DNA from: Prochlorococcus sp. AG-442-N17
GTDB lineage: Bacteria; Cyanobacteriota; Cyanobacteriia; PCC-6307; Cyanobiaceae
DNA length: 45,557 bases
NCBI GenBank assembly: GCA_003212375.1
Contig: QCPY01000010.1
Coordinates: forward strand, 1 to 45,557
Reading direction: 5' to 3'
A program made the position numbers and the translations under genes. Below, piece by piece: positions 17,914 through 26,627 of the stretch; the first letter of the stretch is position 1; the number at the start of each line of letters is the position of its first letter. The notes beneath the pieces were generated by a model. It made no database searches. It was not told where the DNA came from and saw only the letters and a program-made list of their open reading frames with translations.

Positions 17914-19554
17914 ATGTCCAAAGATCCAGGCAGAATATTGATCTTTGATACAACTCTTAGAGATGGAGAACAATCTCCTGGTGCAAGTTTAAATCTTGAG
18001 GAGAAGCTTGCAATTGCTCATCAACTTGCCAGATTAGGTGTAGATGTTATTGAAGCAGGATTTCCATTTGCTAGTCATGGAGACTTTAAAGCAGTAAATA
18101 AAATTTCGGAAGTAGTTGGAGGAGAAAATGGTCCAATTATTTGTGGATTGGCTAGGGCATCTACAAATGATATAAAGGCTTGTTATGAGGCTATAAGCCC
18201 TGCTCCTAGAAAAAGGATACATACCTTTATAGCTACAAGCGATATACACCTAAAACATAAACTAAGAAAATCAAGAAAAGATGTCCTTTCAATTGTTCCT
18301 GAGATGGTTAGTTATGCTAAATCTTTGGTTGAAGATATTGAATTCTCTTGTGAAGATGCATCAAGAAGTGATCCTGAATTTCTCTATGAAGTAATTCAAC
18401 TAGCAATAAAATCAGGCGCTACCACTATTAATATTCCAGATACTGTTGGCTTCACAACTCCTAGTGAATTTGGGAGTCTTATTTTTGATATTAATAAAAA
18501 TGTTCCAAATATAGATGAGGCTATTATTTCTGTTCATGGTCATAACGATTTAGGACTAGCAGTTGCAAATTTTTTAGAAGCAACAAAAAATGGGGCAAGG
18601 CAACTAGAATGCACCATTAATGGTATAGGTGAAAGAGCTGGAAATGCATCGTTAGAAGAACTAGTGATGGCATTACATGTAAGAAAAAGTTTTTTTAATA
18701 GTTTTTTAGGAAGAAGTTCAGATTCACCTACTCCTCTAACAGCTATAAGAACAGAGGAAATAACAAAAACTTCGCGATTAGTATCAAATTTAACTGGAAT
18801 GAATGTTCAGCCTAATAAGGCTATTGTTGGAGCAAATGCTTTTGCTCATGAGTCAGGAATTCATCAGGATGGAGTACTAAAAAATAGGCTTACATATGAA
18901 ATTATTGATGCAAAAACTGTTGGTTTGAATGATAATAAAATTTCTTTAGGGAAACTTAGCGGGAGAAGTGCCGTAAGAGCAAGGTTAGAAGAAATGGGAT
19001 ACGATTTAAGTAGGGAAGACCTTAATGATGCATTTGCTCGTTTCAAAGATTTAGCCGATAGGAAACGAGAAATTACTGATAGAGATTTAGAAGCTATTGT
19101 TAGTGAACAGGTTCAACTTCCTGAGTCTAAATTTCAACTAAGTCACGTTCAAGTAAGTTGCGGGAGTACATCCAAACCCACCGCTACAGTTACTCTTATA
19201 AATACTGAAGAACATACTGAAAATACTGCTGTAGAGATAGGTACTGGTCCTGTAGATGCAGTTTGCAAAGCACTAAATGCGCTTGCTAAAGTTCCAAATG
19301 AATTAATAGAGTTTTCAGTTAAATCAGTAACAGAAGGAATAGATGCATTAGGTGAAGTTACTATAAGGATAAGGAACAAAAATAAAATATACTCTGGGCA
19401 TTCCGCCGATACTGACGTGGTTGTTGCTGCAGCCAATGCTTTTGTAAATGCTTTAAATAGGCTTGTATTTTCAGAGAAAAAAAATTCTATTCATCCTCAA
19501 TTTGATAATTTAGAAAATTCTGAAAATAATTTAATTTCAAACTCCGAAAATTAA
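17914..19554 (+). CDS. leuA: 2-isopropylmalate synthase
   Basis: First committed step of leucine synthesis: condenses 2-oxoisovalerate with acetyl-CoA. The 546-aa length is that of the long LeuA with a C-terminal regulatory domain. Motifs: [21 protein letters not shown] at the N-terminus (metal-binding Asp and Arg; first part [15 protein letters not shown]), [18 protein letters not shown] with the metal-binding His pair, and [15 protein letters not shown]. The C-terminal third (from about residue 400) is the LeuA allosteric dimer domain ([17 protein letters not shown]), consistent with leucine feedback. A short polar tail follows. ATG at 17914. Two overlapping hairpins follow the stop codon. 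Confidence 0.97.
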   Translation: MSKDPGRILIFDTTLRDGEQSPGASLNLEEKLAIAHQLARLGVDVIEAGFPFASHGDFKAVNKISEVVGGENGPIICGLARASTNDIKACYEAISPAPRKRIHTFIATSDIHLKHKLRKSRKDVLSIVPEMVSYAKSLVEDIEFSCEDASRSDPEFLYEVIQLAIKSGATTINIPDTVGFTTPSEFGSLIFDINKNVPNIDEAIISVHGHNDLGLAVANFLEATKNGARQLECTINGIGERAGNASLEELVMALHVRKSFFNSFLGRSSDSPTPLTAIRTEEITKTSRLVSNLTGMNVQPNKAIVGANAFAHESGIHQDGVLKNRLTYEIIDAKTVGLNDNKISLGKLSGRSAVRARLEEMGYDLSREDLNDAFARFKDLADRKREITDRDLEAIVSEQVQLPESKFQLSHVQVSCGSTSKPTATVTLINTEEHTENTAVEIGTGPVDAVCKALNALAKVPNELIEFSVKSVTEGIDALGEVTIRIRNKNKIYSGHSADTDVVVAAANAFVNALNRLVFSEKKNSIHPQFDNLENSENNLISNSEN

Positions 19555-19563
19555 ATAATTTCT

Positions 19564-19615
19564 GGGATTATTAAGTTTAGCTTTAATCCCGCTATCTAAT
19601 AATGTAGATTAAAGC
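19564..19615 (+). terminator. Two overlapping stem-loops downstream of leuA
   Basis: Hairpin A: GGGATTA (19564-19570) pairs with TAATCCC (19584-19590), extended by AAG/CTT inside. Hairpin B: GCTTTAATC (19580-19588) pairs perfectly with GATTAAAGC (19607-19615). They share bases 19580-19588, so only one can form at a time. Neither has a long T tract, though TTTGAATTTAT follows B. They may terminate leuA transcripts or regulate the membrane-protein gene starting at 19643. Confidence 0.5.
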
Positions 19616-19642
19616 TTTGAATTTATATAAAATTAACAAAAT

Positions 19643-20035
19643 ATGAAAGAAAGAGTTTTTGGATATTGGACTCTTGCATGGGTTGGCCTTATAGGTAACA
19701 TAATGGCCTTACCCATAATCGCTTTAATAATAAGTTATGGGCCCCCATTAAAAGTGGCTAATATAACACTCGCAATAAGCCTTGGCTGGCCTTCAGCAAT
19801 AGTTGGAATAGTTTCATCTTCCGCCCTTCTAGCGGAGAAGAAATGGGGCATCACCTTAACTTTAGTATCTCTCTCTATGATAATTTCTGGAACGGCTCCT
19901 TATTCTATTGTTCGATTAATCAATCTTAAAGATATTTATGGAATTGGTGGTTTGACACTTTTATCTGCTTTTTTTGCCGCCTTGGCTTTAATATATTGGT
20001 GCAACCCAAAACATAGAAGAACTATTAGATTATAA
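19643..20035 (+). CDS. Small integral membrane protein of unknown function, four predicted helices
   Basis: A 130-aa very hydrophobic protein that I cannot assign to a named family. Four membrane helices are likely at about residues 12-32, 40-62, 66-86 and 98-119, with short loops and a basic C-terminal tail (PKHRRTIRL) that would face the cytoplasm under the positive-inside rule. No catalytic or binding motif is evident. The gene lies 88 bp after leuA, beyond the paired stem-loops, and ends 10 bp from the convergent HD-domain gene. The clean start (ATG at 19643), good codon use and helix pattern argue for a real gene. Confidence 0.75.
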   Translation: MKERVFGYWTLAWVGLIGNIMALPIIALIISYGPPLKVANITLAISLGWPSAIVGIVSSSALLAEKKWGITLTLVSLSMIISGTAPYSIVRLINLKDIYGIGGLTLLSAFFAALALIYWCNPKHRRTIRL

Positions 20036-20045
20036 AAATATTAGA

Positions 20046-21563
20046 TTAGGAAAAAGTATTATTTTTAGTTGTTGGATATTGAATTCTTCTATGTCTAATC
20101 CTTTTCCAAACATTCAAAAAAGATTTTTTTATAAGAAAAATTTCTCCTTTTGATAAATTACTATCATCTAACTGGCCATCTGTTTGCCTCGAGATAACTA
20201 TTTTAGATATTGTTTCTAATGCTTCTTGATCACTAGCATTTATATCCATTGCCCTTAATGCTGCTTCGCAACCATCTGCAAGCATCAAAATAGCAGTTTC
20301 TTTAGATTGAGGGATAGGACCTTTATATCTAAAGTCACTCTCTTTTATATTTAGTTTTTTTTCTTCAGCCCTATTAAGAAAGTATCCCATTTTTAAAGTT
20401 CCTTGATGTTCAGGAATAAAGTTAGCTATGGGTTTTGGCAACCTATTTTTTCTAGCGTATTTCAAACCTTCATCTACATGAGCTTGCAAAATTTCTACAC
20501 TTTTTAATGGATCATCTATTTCATCATGTGGATTCTTTGATCCATCTTGATTCTCAATAAACCAATTTGGAGCATGCAACTTACCAATATCATGATACAA
20601 AGATCCAGTTTTTATAAGATCAATATCTCCTCCAATCATTCTTGTTGCTTCTTCAGCTAAACCGCATATCAACAAAGTATGCTCAAAAGTTCCAGGAGCT
20701 TCAATAGAAAGTCTTCTAATAAGTGGTTTCTCTTTATCAGCTAGTTCCAATAATCTTGCTTTTGTTAACAACCCAAATACTGATTCGAAAATAGGAATAA
20801 ATAAAATTGTAATAAGCATAATTATTGCCAATAAGAGAGAATCCGAAAATATCTGACCATTTGAAACAAAAAATTCTTGATTATCAACTAAAGAAAATTT
20901 ATCATTTCCAATTAATAGCCATTGACTTAGTAGTGCACCTAAAGGAACAAATATTGATAATTGAAGTAGCTGTGCTCGACTTCTTATTTTCCCCCCAAGA
21001 ACAGAAACAATGGAAGAGCATATTAATGTTATGAGTAGTAAATTATTATTAATTTCAATTATTGAATCGGGCCAACTTAGAGTTGCTATTGAAACCCAAG
21101 CTAAAGCAGTTATAGATCCCATGCCTTGAGAAATAATTAAAGCAGGTGGAACAATAATTGATAAAGGACTAATTCCAGATCCAAAAATAGTTTTTATAGC
21201 CTGAACAAACAAAAGAAGAGAAACAATTAATAGGATTTGCCTTGAATTAATGGTTGGGGTTTCTTTTCTAGAAACTAGTATTAAAAAACTGCAACTAATA
21301 AGAACCTCAAAGAAAGATATGCTCCAAGAAATAATAATTGAACTTTGCAAAAATGGGACAAGAAGTATTTTATAAGAAGAGATAATAGAAATAACTATAC
21401 AAATAAGGAAGATTATTAATTTATCTATTGTCGAAATTTGAATAGGTTCCTTAGTAGGTACCTGACTTCTTCTCCAAAAGAAATTTAATTTTTTTAGATT
21501 AGTTATAAAGTTATGCACAGAATATAAGGATATCTGTTTGATTAATTTAAAAATTATAGGCAT
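20046..21563 (-). CDS. Membrane HD-domain phosphohydrolase, PgpH-like (7TM-HD), shortened
   Basis: 505 aa: about seven hydrophobic segments between residues 48 and 265, then a cytoplasmic HD domain. Metal ligands visible are His295 (GTFEHTLLICGLAEEATR), His324-Asp325 (TGSLYHDIGKLHAPNWF) and further His in PHDEIDDP and FIPEHQGTLKMGYF. This arrangement matches the 7TM-7TMR_HD/PgpH family, some members of which hydrolyse cyclic di-AMP. Usual members are about 700-860 aa with a large extracytoplasmic domain after the first helix; here it is absent or reduced to a few tens of residues. Activity on c-di-AMP is inference from family. ATG at 21563; only 30 bp separate it from divergent folD. Confidence 0.88.
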   Translation of the reverse strand: MPIIFKLIKQISLYSVHNFITNLKKLNFFWRRSQVPTKEPIQISTIDKLIIFLICIVISIISSYKILLVPFLQSSIIISWSISFFEVLISCSFLILVSRKETPTINSRQILLIVSLLLFVQAIKTIFGSGISPLSIIVPPALIISQGMGSITALAWVSIATLSWPDSIIEINNNLLLITLICSSIVSVLGGKIRSRAQLLQLSIFVPLGALLSQWLLIGNDKFSLVDNQEFFVSNGQIFSDSLLLAIIMLITILFIPIFESVFGLLTKARLLELADKEKPLIRRLSIEAPGTFEHTLLICGLAEEATRMIGGDIDLIKTGSLYHDIGKLHAPNWFIENQDGSKNPHDEIDDPLKSVEILQAHVDEGLKYARKNRLPKPIANFIPEHQGTLKMGYFLNRAEEKKLNIKESDFRYKGPIPQSKETAILMLADGCEAALRAMDINASDQEALETISKIVISRQTDGQLDDSNLSKGEIFLIKKSFLNVWKRIRHRRIQYPTTKNNTFS

Positions 21564-21593
21564 GCTAGGAGTAAAAAGGAGAAGTTTTTCTAA

Positions 21594-22490
21594 ATGTCAT
21601 TAAAATTGGATGGTAAACAATTATCGTTAGAAATTGAAGAGAAATTAAAAAAAGATATTGAATCATATATAAATACATCAAAAAGGCCTCCTGGTTTAGC
21701 TGTAATAAGAATTGGGGAAGATCCCGCAAGTGGTGTTTATGTTAAAAACAAAGAAAAAGCATGTTCAAGAGTTGGGATAAAGAGTTTTATTTTTCATCTA
21801 AAGGAAACAGTCAAGCAAAAAGAAGTTGAACAATTAATACATAAACTAAACCTTGATAATGATATTGATGGAATGTTATTGCAACTTCCAATACCAAAGA
21901 ATTTTGATGAGCAAAAATTGATAAGTCAAATTAATCCAGATAAAGATGTAGATGGATTGAATGAGCTAAATATTGGAAAGTTAGTAAAAAATGAACCTGC
22001 GATGAGATCTTGCACGCCAGCGGGGATTATTAATTTACTAAGATCCCAAAATATTAAAATTGAAGGGAAGAAAATTGTTGTTATTGGAAGAAGTCTTCTA
22101 GTTGGCAAACCACTCTCTCTTATGTTGTTAAATTTAAATGGGACGGTTACCATGACTCATTCAAAAACTATAAATTTGAACAAAATATGCAAGGAAGCAG
22201 ATATATTAATTGCTGCCGCAGGTAAACCAAACCTCATAGACTCAAGTTTTGTTAAAAAGGGTGCAGTTATTATAGATGTTGGAATACATAGATTAACAAG
22301 TTCAGATAAAAGCAAAACTAGATTATGCGGAGATGTATTATTAGAAGATGTAATTCCTAAAGTATTTGCTTACACACCAGTACCTGGGGGTGTTGGGCCT
22401 ATGACAGTAACAATGTTACTAGTAAATACTATTTTCAGTTGGCAAAAACAATTTGGTTTATCATCAACTCTTAAAGACCTCCTGCCATAA
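21594..22490 (+). CDS. folD: Bifunctional methylene-THF dehydrogenase / methenyl-THF cyclohydrolase
   Basis: Interconverts 5,10-methylene-, methenyl- and 10-formyl-THF, supplying one-carbon units for purines and formyl-Met. The protein is 298 aa. Seen: [16 protein letters not shown] with the catalytic Lys of Fol[32 protein letters not shown], the signature [16 protein letters not shown] that opens the NADP domain, and the C-terminal [16 protein letters not shown]. An AAGGAG Shine-Dalgarno at 21577-21582 lies 11 bp before the ATG, supporting the start. crtE follows 37 bp later on the same strand. Confidence 0.97.
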   Translation: MSLKLDGKQLSLEIEEKLKKDIESYINTSKRPPGLAVIRIGEDPASGVYVKNKEKACSRVGIKSFIFHLKETVKQKEVEQLIHKLNLDNDIDGMLLQLPIPKNFDEQKLISQINPDKDVDGLNELNIGKLVKNEPAMRSCTPAGIINLLRSQNIKIEGKKIVVIGRSLLVGKPLSLMLLNLNGTVTMTHSKTINLNKICKEADILIAAAGKPNLIDSSFVKKGAVIIDVGIHRLTSSDKSKTRLCGDVLLEDVIPKVFAYTPVPGGVGPMTVTMLLVNTIFSWQKQFGLSSTLKDLLP

Positions 22491-22527
22491 AGAAAGAGAT
22501 GCAGAAAAACTTTACCCGATATAAAAA

Positions 22528-23430
22528 ATGACAAAAGTTTTAGATAATATTTCAGATTTTGGAAAATATTTAAAAGACACAAAAAAGGTCGTAGAAGAAG
22601 CTCTTGATTTATCCTTAGGGCCAGAGAGTCCTGAAATACTTAGAGAATCAATGAGATATTCTCTTCTTGCTGGAGGCAAAAGGATCCGTCCAATTTTATG
22701 TCTAGCATCTTGTTCACTCGCAGGAGGGGATCCCGCTCTAGCTGTTCCGACAGCAGTCGCCATAGAGATGATTCATACCATGTCATTAATACATGATGAT
22801 TTGCCTGCTATGGATAATGACGACTTAAGGAGAGGTAGGCCTACCAATCATAAAGTTTATGGGGATGCAATAGCTATTCTTTCTGGTGACGCATTATTAA
22901 CAAGAGCCTTTGAAATGGTCTCATTAAGAAGCCCTGGAGTTAATCCAACTAGATTATTAAATGTAGTTGGAGAACTTTCCTTAGTAGCAGGTGCACCAGG
23001 ACTAGTTGGAGGACAAGTTGTTGATCTAGAATGTGAGGGGAAAGAAGTTAACCTCGAAACCCTCGAGTATATTCATCTTCATAAGACAGGTGCTTTACTA
23101 AAAGCTTGTGTAAGAACTGGTGCCATGATTGCTGGAGCTAATGAAGAATTATTAAAAGCCTTAACAACATATGCAGAGGGAATTGGTTTAGCATTCCAAA
23201 TAATAGATGACATTCTTGATTTAACTTCAAGCAGCGAGAAACTTGGCAAAACAGCCGGTAAAGATCTTTTAGCAGATAAAACTACGTATCCCAAATTGCT
23301 TGGAATGGAAGAATCAAAGAAAAGAGCCTTAGATCTAGTGGATAAATCAAAAAAAGCAATTGAACCATGGGGATCTGAAGCAAAAAATCTAATCTCCCTA
23401 GCAGATTACATTATGAATAGAGATAGGTAA
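22528..23430 (+). CDS. crtE: Geranylgeranyl diphosphate synthase (polyprenyl synthetase)
   Basis: Trans-isoprenyl diphosphate synthase making C20 GGPP for carotenoids, the phytyl tail of chlorophyll, and quinones. The protein is 300 aa. The first Asp-rich motif is in [17 protein letters not shown] and the second in [22 protein letters not shown] near the N-terminus binds diphosphate. Residues before the first Asp motif (IEMIHTMS) lack the large aromatics that shorten products to C15, consistent with GGPP but not proof. It works upstream of the lycopene cyclase at 14.9 kb. folD precedes it and a DUF212 gene follows after 13 bp. Confidence 0.94.
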   Translation: MTKVLDNISDFGKYLKDTKKVVEEALDLSLGPESPEILRESMRYSLLAGGKRIRPILCLASCSLAGGDPALAVPTAVAIEMIHTMSLIHDDLPAMDNDDLRRGRPTNHKVYGDAIAILSGDALLTRAFEMVSLRSPGVNPTRLLNVVGELSLVAGAPGLVGGQVVDLECEGKEVNLETLEYIHLHKTGALLKACVRTGAMIAGANEELLKALTTYAEGIGLAFQIIDDILDLTSSSEKLGKTAGKDLLADKTTYPKLLGMEESKKRALDLVDKSKKAIEPWGSEAKNLISLADYIMNRDR

Positions 23431-23443
23431 ATAGTATTAAATT

Positions 23444-23923
23444 ATGTACGAAATTACAGCCTTTATGGATAATTCAGTCCTTTTTTGGAGTTTGTTATCT
23501 TGTTTATTTGCTCAATTTTTTAAAATTATTTTTAATTTCTTTTCAACAGGGAAAATTAGATTTGGAATTATGTTTGAAACAGGTGGGATGCCTTCAAGTC
23601 ATTCCGCTTTAATAACTGGGGCTTCATCAGGAATAGGATTTCAATTAGGATTTGATAGCCCAATATTTGCTCTGGCGATTGCAATTTCACTAATAGTTAT
23701 GTATGACGCTAGCGGGGTAAGAAAATCAGCAGGAATTCAGGCCGCAGAGCTTAACAAACTATCAAAAAAATTAGATCCTAAATCTGAAGTTGTTTTAAAA
23801 GAAACCCTTGGACATACAAAACTTGAGGTTTTGGTAGGAAGTCTCTTAGGTCCTTTAATTACATTACTAGGAGTATTTTTTATTGGTTCACCTCTCAAAA
23901 TATTTAATTGGATAATAAATTAG
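23444..23923 (+). CDS. Divergent PAP2-family (DUF212) membrane protein
   Basis: A 159-aa membrane protein of the DUF212 group, described as a divergent acid-phosphatase/VanZ-related or PAP2-like family; biochemical function is not established. Seen: GGMPSSHSALITGASSGIG, corresponding to a phosphatase-like SSHSA motif, and YDASGVRKSAGIQAAELNKL, then LGHTKLEVLVGSLLG with the second conserved His. Hydrophobic helices flank these motifs. Start could be ATG at 23444 or the ATG at 23465 (MDNSVLFWSLL), which matches the family N-terminus equally well. It follows crtE by 13 bp and may act on isoprenoid phosphates, but this is guesswork from neighbourhood. Its stop overlaps cobB's by 4 bp. Confidence 0.88.
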   Translation: MYEITAFMDNSVLFWSLLSCLFAQFFKIIFNFFSTGKIRFGIMFETGGMPSSHSALITGASSGIGFQLGFDSPIFALAIAISLIVMYDASGVRKSAGIQAAELNKLSKKLDPKSEVVLKETLGHTKLEVLVGSLLGPLITLLGVFFIGSPLKIFNWIIN

Positions 23924-25308
23924 TTATCTTGTGAATAATCACCTTGTGTAGCATCTACAAAATTTGCTGCAGCCTCTGGACAACTTGGTAAATGTAAATG
24001 AATCCAACTTGCATGCAATTTTTTATCTGACCAACCTTCATTTTTAAATTCAGTCTCCCAGGACTTAATTTTCCATGGTGGTGATAACTGGTTTTGATGG
24101 TCATTATTTTTTAAATCAGACCCTAAAGAACCTTCAACTTCCCAATAATGAAATTCATGACCTCTAATTGATTGATTTTGTTTAATTATTGGAGTATCTT
24201 TTAAACCCTTTATATACCTATAACCTAGCGACAAATTACTTTTTTTTGATTTAAATGGTAATATACCACTCATTTTATGATCATTACCATTCTCATCTGT
24301 TATTAAGTCTCCCAGAATCATCATTCCACCACACTCTGCATAAATAAATCCTTTTTTGCGGAATTCCCTTAATGACTTTAAGCTTTTATCTGAATCACTA
24401 ATATGACAGGCATATTTTTCAGGAAACCCCCCGGGGATAATTAAAGATGAGGCCTCAGGTGGAATTTCTTCATTATTGAAAATGCTCCAAGAAATTAGTG
24501 GAATCCCTATTTCATCAAGAAACTCCTTCGTTTCAGGGTAATGGAAATGAAAGATTTTATCTTCTGCTATTGCGATAGCTTTCTTTTTATTGATTTTAAA
24601 GTCTTTATTAGTAGAAATATTTAATAATTTTTTTTGAGGTGATTTCAGAAATTTACATAGAGAATCTACATCAAGATTTCTTTCGGCGAAACTTGCAAAA
24701 TAATCAACATCAATTTGCCTATCACTATCTAATGGTGAAACTAAACCTAAATTAGCTTTATTAACTTTTATTTTTGAATCGGACGGTAAAAATCCAAGAA
24801 TTTCGATATCTTCATTTTTAAAAACTTCTTTAATTAATTTTTTATGTCTTACTGAATTGACGTTATTAAATATAATTCCTTTTATTGTCAAACCATTATC
24901 AAAATCTTTAAAACCTCTAAGGATTGGAAGAAGAGAGGTTACTTGTCCACTGGCATTTACAATAAAGATTACTGGAATATCAAGAAGTTTGGCAACATTT
25001 GCTGTACTTGAATAAGCAGTCGCACCTAATCCATCAAAAAGACCCATAGCTCCTTCAATCAAAGAGAATTCATATTTCATAGAATGCTTAAAATAATTTT
25101 TATAAACCCATTCTTCACCACTTAAAAAAATATCTAAATTCCTACATATGGGTTGACCAATTGAACTGAGTTGTTGTTGATCAAGATAATCTGGACCGAC
25201 TTTAAAAGTTTGTATTTTTATACCTTTGGAAAAAGCCCAACAAGAAATTAAAAGTGACAAAGTGGTTTTCCCACTATCGGTTGAAGGAGAAGATATTACA
25301 CAAGGCAT
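23920..25308 (-). CDS. cobB: Cobyrinic acid a,c-diamide synthase (CobB/CbiA)
   Basis: ATP- and glutamine-dependent amidation of cobyrinic (or hydrogenobyrinic) acid carboxylates in B12 synthesis. The protein is 462 aa, as in CbiA. The N-terminal dethiobiotin-synthetase-like domain has the P-loop SSPSTDSGKTTLSLL and LIEGAMGLFDGLG; the C-terminal glutaminase domain has the nucleophile Cys in FIYAECGGMMILGD and the conserved RGHEFHYWEVEG region. Prochlorococcus makes a cobalamin (pseudocobalamin), so cbiA naming would fit equally. ATG at 25308 is 4 bp after the opcA stop, suggesting co-transcription with zwf-opcA; no other cob gene is nearby. Confidence 0.94.
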   Translation of the reverse strand: MPCVISSPSTDSGKTTLSLLISCWAFSKGIKIQTFKVGPDYLDQQQLSSIGQPICRNLDIFLSGEEWVYKNYFKHSMKYEFSLIEGAMGLFDGLGATAYSSTANVAKLLDIPVIFIVNASGQVTSLLPILRGFKDFDNGLTIKGIIFNNVNSVRHKKLIKEVFKNEDIEILGFLPSDSKIKVNKANLGLVSPLDSDRQIDVDYFASFAERNLDVDSLCKFLKSPQKKLLNISTNKDFKINKKKAIAIAEDKIFHFHYPETKEFLDEIGIPLISWSIFNNEEIPPEASSLIIPGGFPEKYACHISDSDKSLKSLREFRKKGFIYAECGGMMILGDLITDENGNDHKMSGILPFKSKKSNLSLGYRYIKGLKDTPIIKQNQSIRGHEFHYWEVEGSLGSDLKNNDHQNQLSPPWKIKSWETEFKNEGWSDKKLHASWIHLHLPSCPEAAANFVDATQGDYSQDN

Positions 25309-25312
25309 TTAA

Positions 25313-26620
25313 TTACAAATATTTATCAAGACTATTAAATATTTGAACAGCTATCTTAATAGCATTTTCAAAAAGTGGGCTAGTATTTCCTCTACTACTT
25401 CCTAATAACTTACTTACATCAGACTCTGATGAAGAAAAAGTATTTGGAACCACTTGCTCTATTAATTGCATATCAGCCATACCTCCAGCTTCAAGTCTCA
25501 TACATTCAACAGATTCACAACCAAGAATCACACAAGTATTATTTTTTTGTACCTCACTAATTTTGGAAATCAACCTTAACCCAATAACTTGGCCTGAATG
25601 AATACTGGGATTCCCTAAGGGCAATGAGTTTATAGAAGTAACAATTTTTTCACCATTATTTCTTTTGAATTCTATTTTTATAAATTCCTCGTCTTTATCT
25701 ATTTTTGCAAAACCCCAATCTAATTTGTCACTAATCCATGAAATTAAAAATAAAGCCTGTAAGGGATTACTTCCTGAAATATCTATATCGATTTCAGTAA
25801 TATGGTCTAAAACAGCTCTCCTAGATGGAGGATCAAAAATCATTGCTAATGATTCTCGCCAGCTTTTAAGTCTTACCCAATTCAAATCATTAATATCCTT
25901 ATTTAAATTTATTGATTGATTAAGAATTTCCAAGCATCTTTTGGGTGAGCCATTAGCAGTATCAATTATGAGCCTAGTACCATGTTTGGTAAAAAAATCA
26001 AAAATTTCTGGTGATTCATCAAGACTACCGTTCCACCACAACCATGAAGGTAAATCTTTAATGGATAGTTCATTAATAATTTTCAATCCTTTCTCGTTAA
26101 TAGAATTAGAATCACCCCTTATAACAACTAAGTCACCACAGATAGGTTGAGACATATTATTATCACTTAATGGACAGTAAGCGGACACAAATGTTTTTAT
26201 CTCTGATTCTTTATTTAATGTTGGAGCTAAAGTTATTAATCTTCTTGGATTTAAAGTGCTTATTGAAGATTCAAAGAATTGCCCTCTGAAGTCTTCATAA
26301 TCTTTATTTTTTATACCTCCCTTCAAAAAAGTCAATAATTCTTGACTATTTATGGAAGTAGTACGTGATATACCTTTTTCTAATATGAGATTTTTAGCAA
26401 CTTTTATGATTTCTGGACTTAAAGTCCCAATAATTGGTCCATCTATTAAACCTAACTGTACTAAATATTGTTCAAGCCATGCAGGCTGCCAGATCATCAA
26501 AGTAAAAGTATTTGCTCCTGAATTGTCTTCATCTTCAGAAATCCATAATTGATTTAAGTAATTAGATATTTCTTGATGAGGAAGTTCTAATGGGGATTGA
26601 AGTGTTAATTGAGGTTTCAT
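25313..26620 (-). CDS. opcA: Glucose-6-phosphate dehydrogenase assembly protein OpcA
   Basis: OpcA is the cyanobacterial allosteric activator and assembly factor of G6PDH. The protein is 435 aa. Visible family parts: LMIWQPAWLEQYLVQLGLIDGPIIG near the N-terminus, VRLKSWRESLAMIFDPPSRR in the middle (the conserved Pro-Pro-Ser-Arg region) and VILGCESVECMRLEAGGMAD towards the C-terminus. The adjacency to zwf (7 bp, same strand) is the classic zwf-opcA pair. OpcA in other cyanobacteria is under thioredoxin control through cysteines; cysteines are present here (CESVEC) but I cannot confirm they are the regulatory ones. Confidence 0.94.
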   Translation of the reverse strand: MKPQLTLQSPLELPHQEISNYLNQLWISEDEDNSGANTFTLMIWQPAWLEQYLVQLGLIDGPIIGTLSPEIIKVAKNLILEKGISRTTSINSQELLTFLKGGIKNKDYEDFRGQFFESSISTLNPRRLITLAPTLNKESEIKTFVSAYCPLSDNNMSQPICGDLVVIRGDSNSINEKGLKIINELSIKDLPSWLWWNGSLDESPEIFDFFTKHGTRLIIDTANGSPKRCLEILNQSINLNKDINDLNWVRLKSWRESLAMIFDPPSRRAVLDHITEIDIDISGSNPLQALFLISWISDKLDWGFAKIDKDEEFIKIEFKRNNGEKIVTSINSLPLGNPSIHSGQVIGLRLISKISEVQKNNTCVILGCESVECMRLEAGGMADMQLIEQVVPNTFSSSESDVSKLLGSSRGNTSPLFENAIKIAVQIFNSLDKYL

Positions 26621-26627
26621 TACGAAG

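Noticed and set aside
17997-18003. Possible Yfr1 pairing site TGAGGAG in leuA
   Set aside because: Only seven bases complementary and about 85 nt inside the coding region, unlike known Yfr1 targets near the ribosome-binding site.
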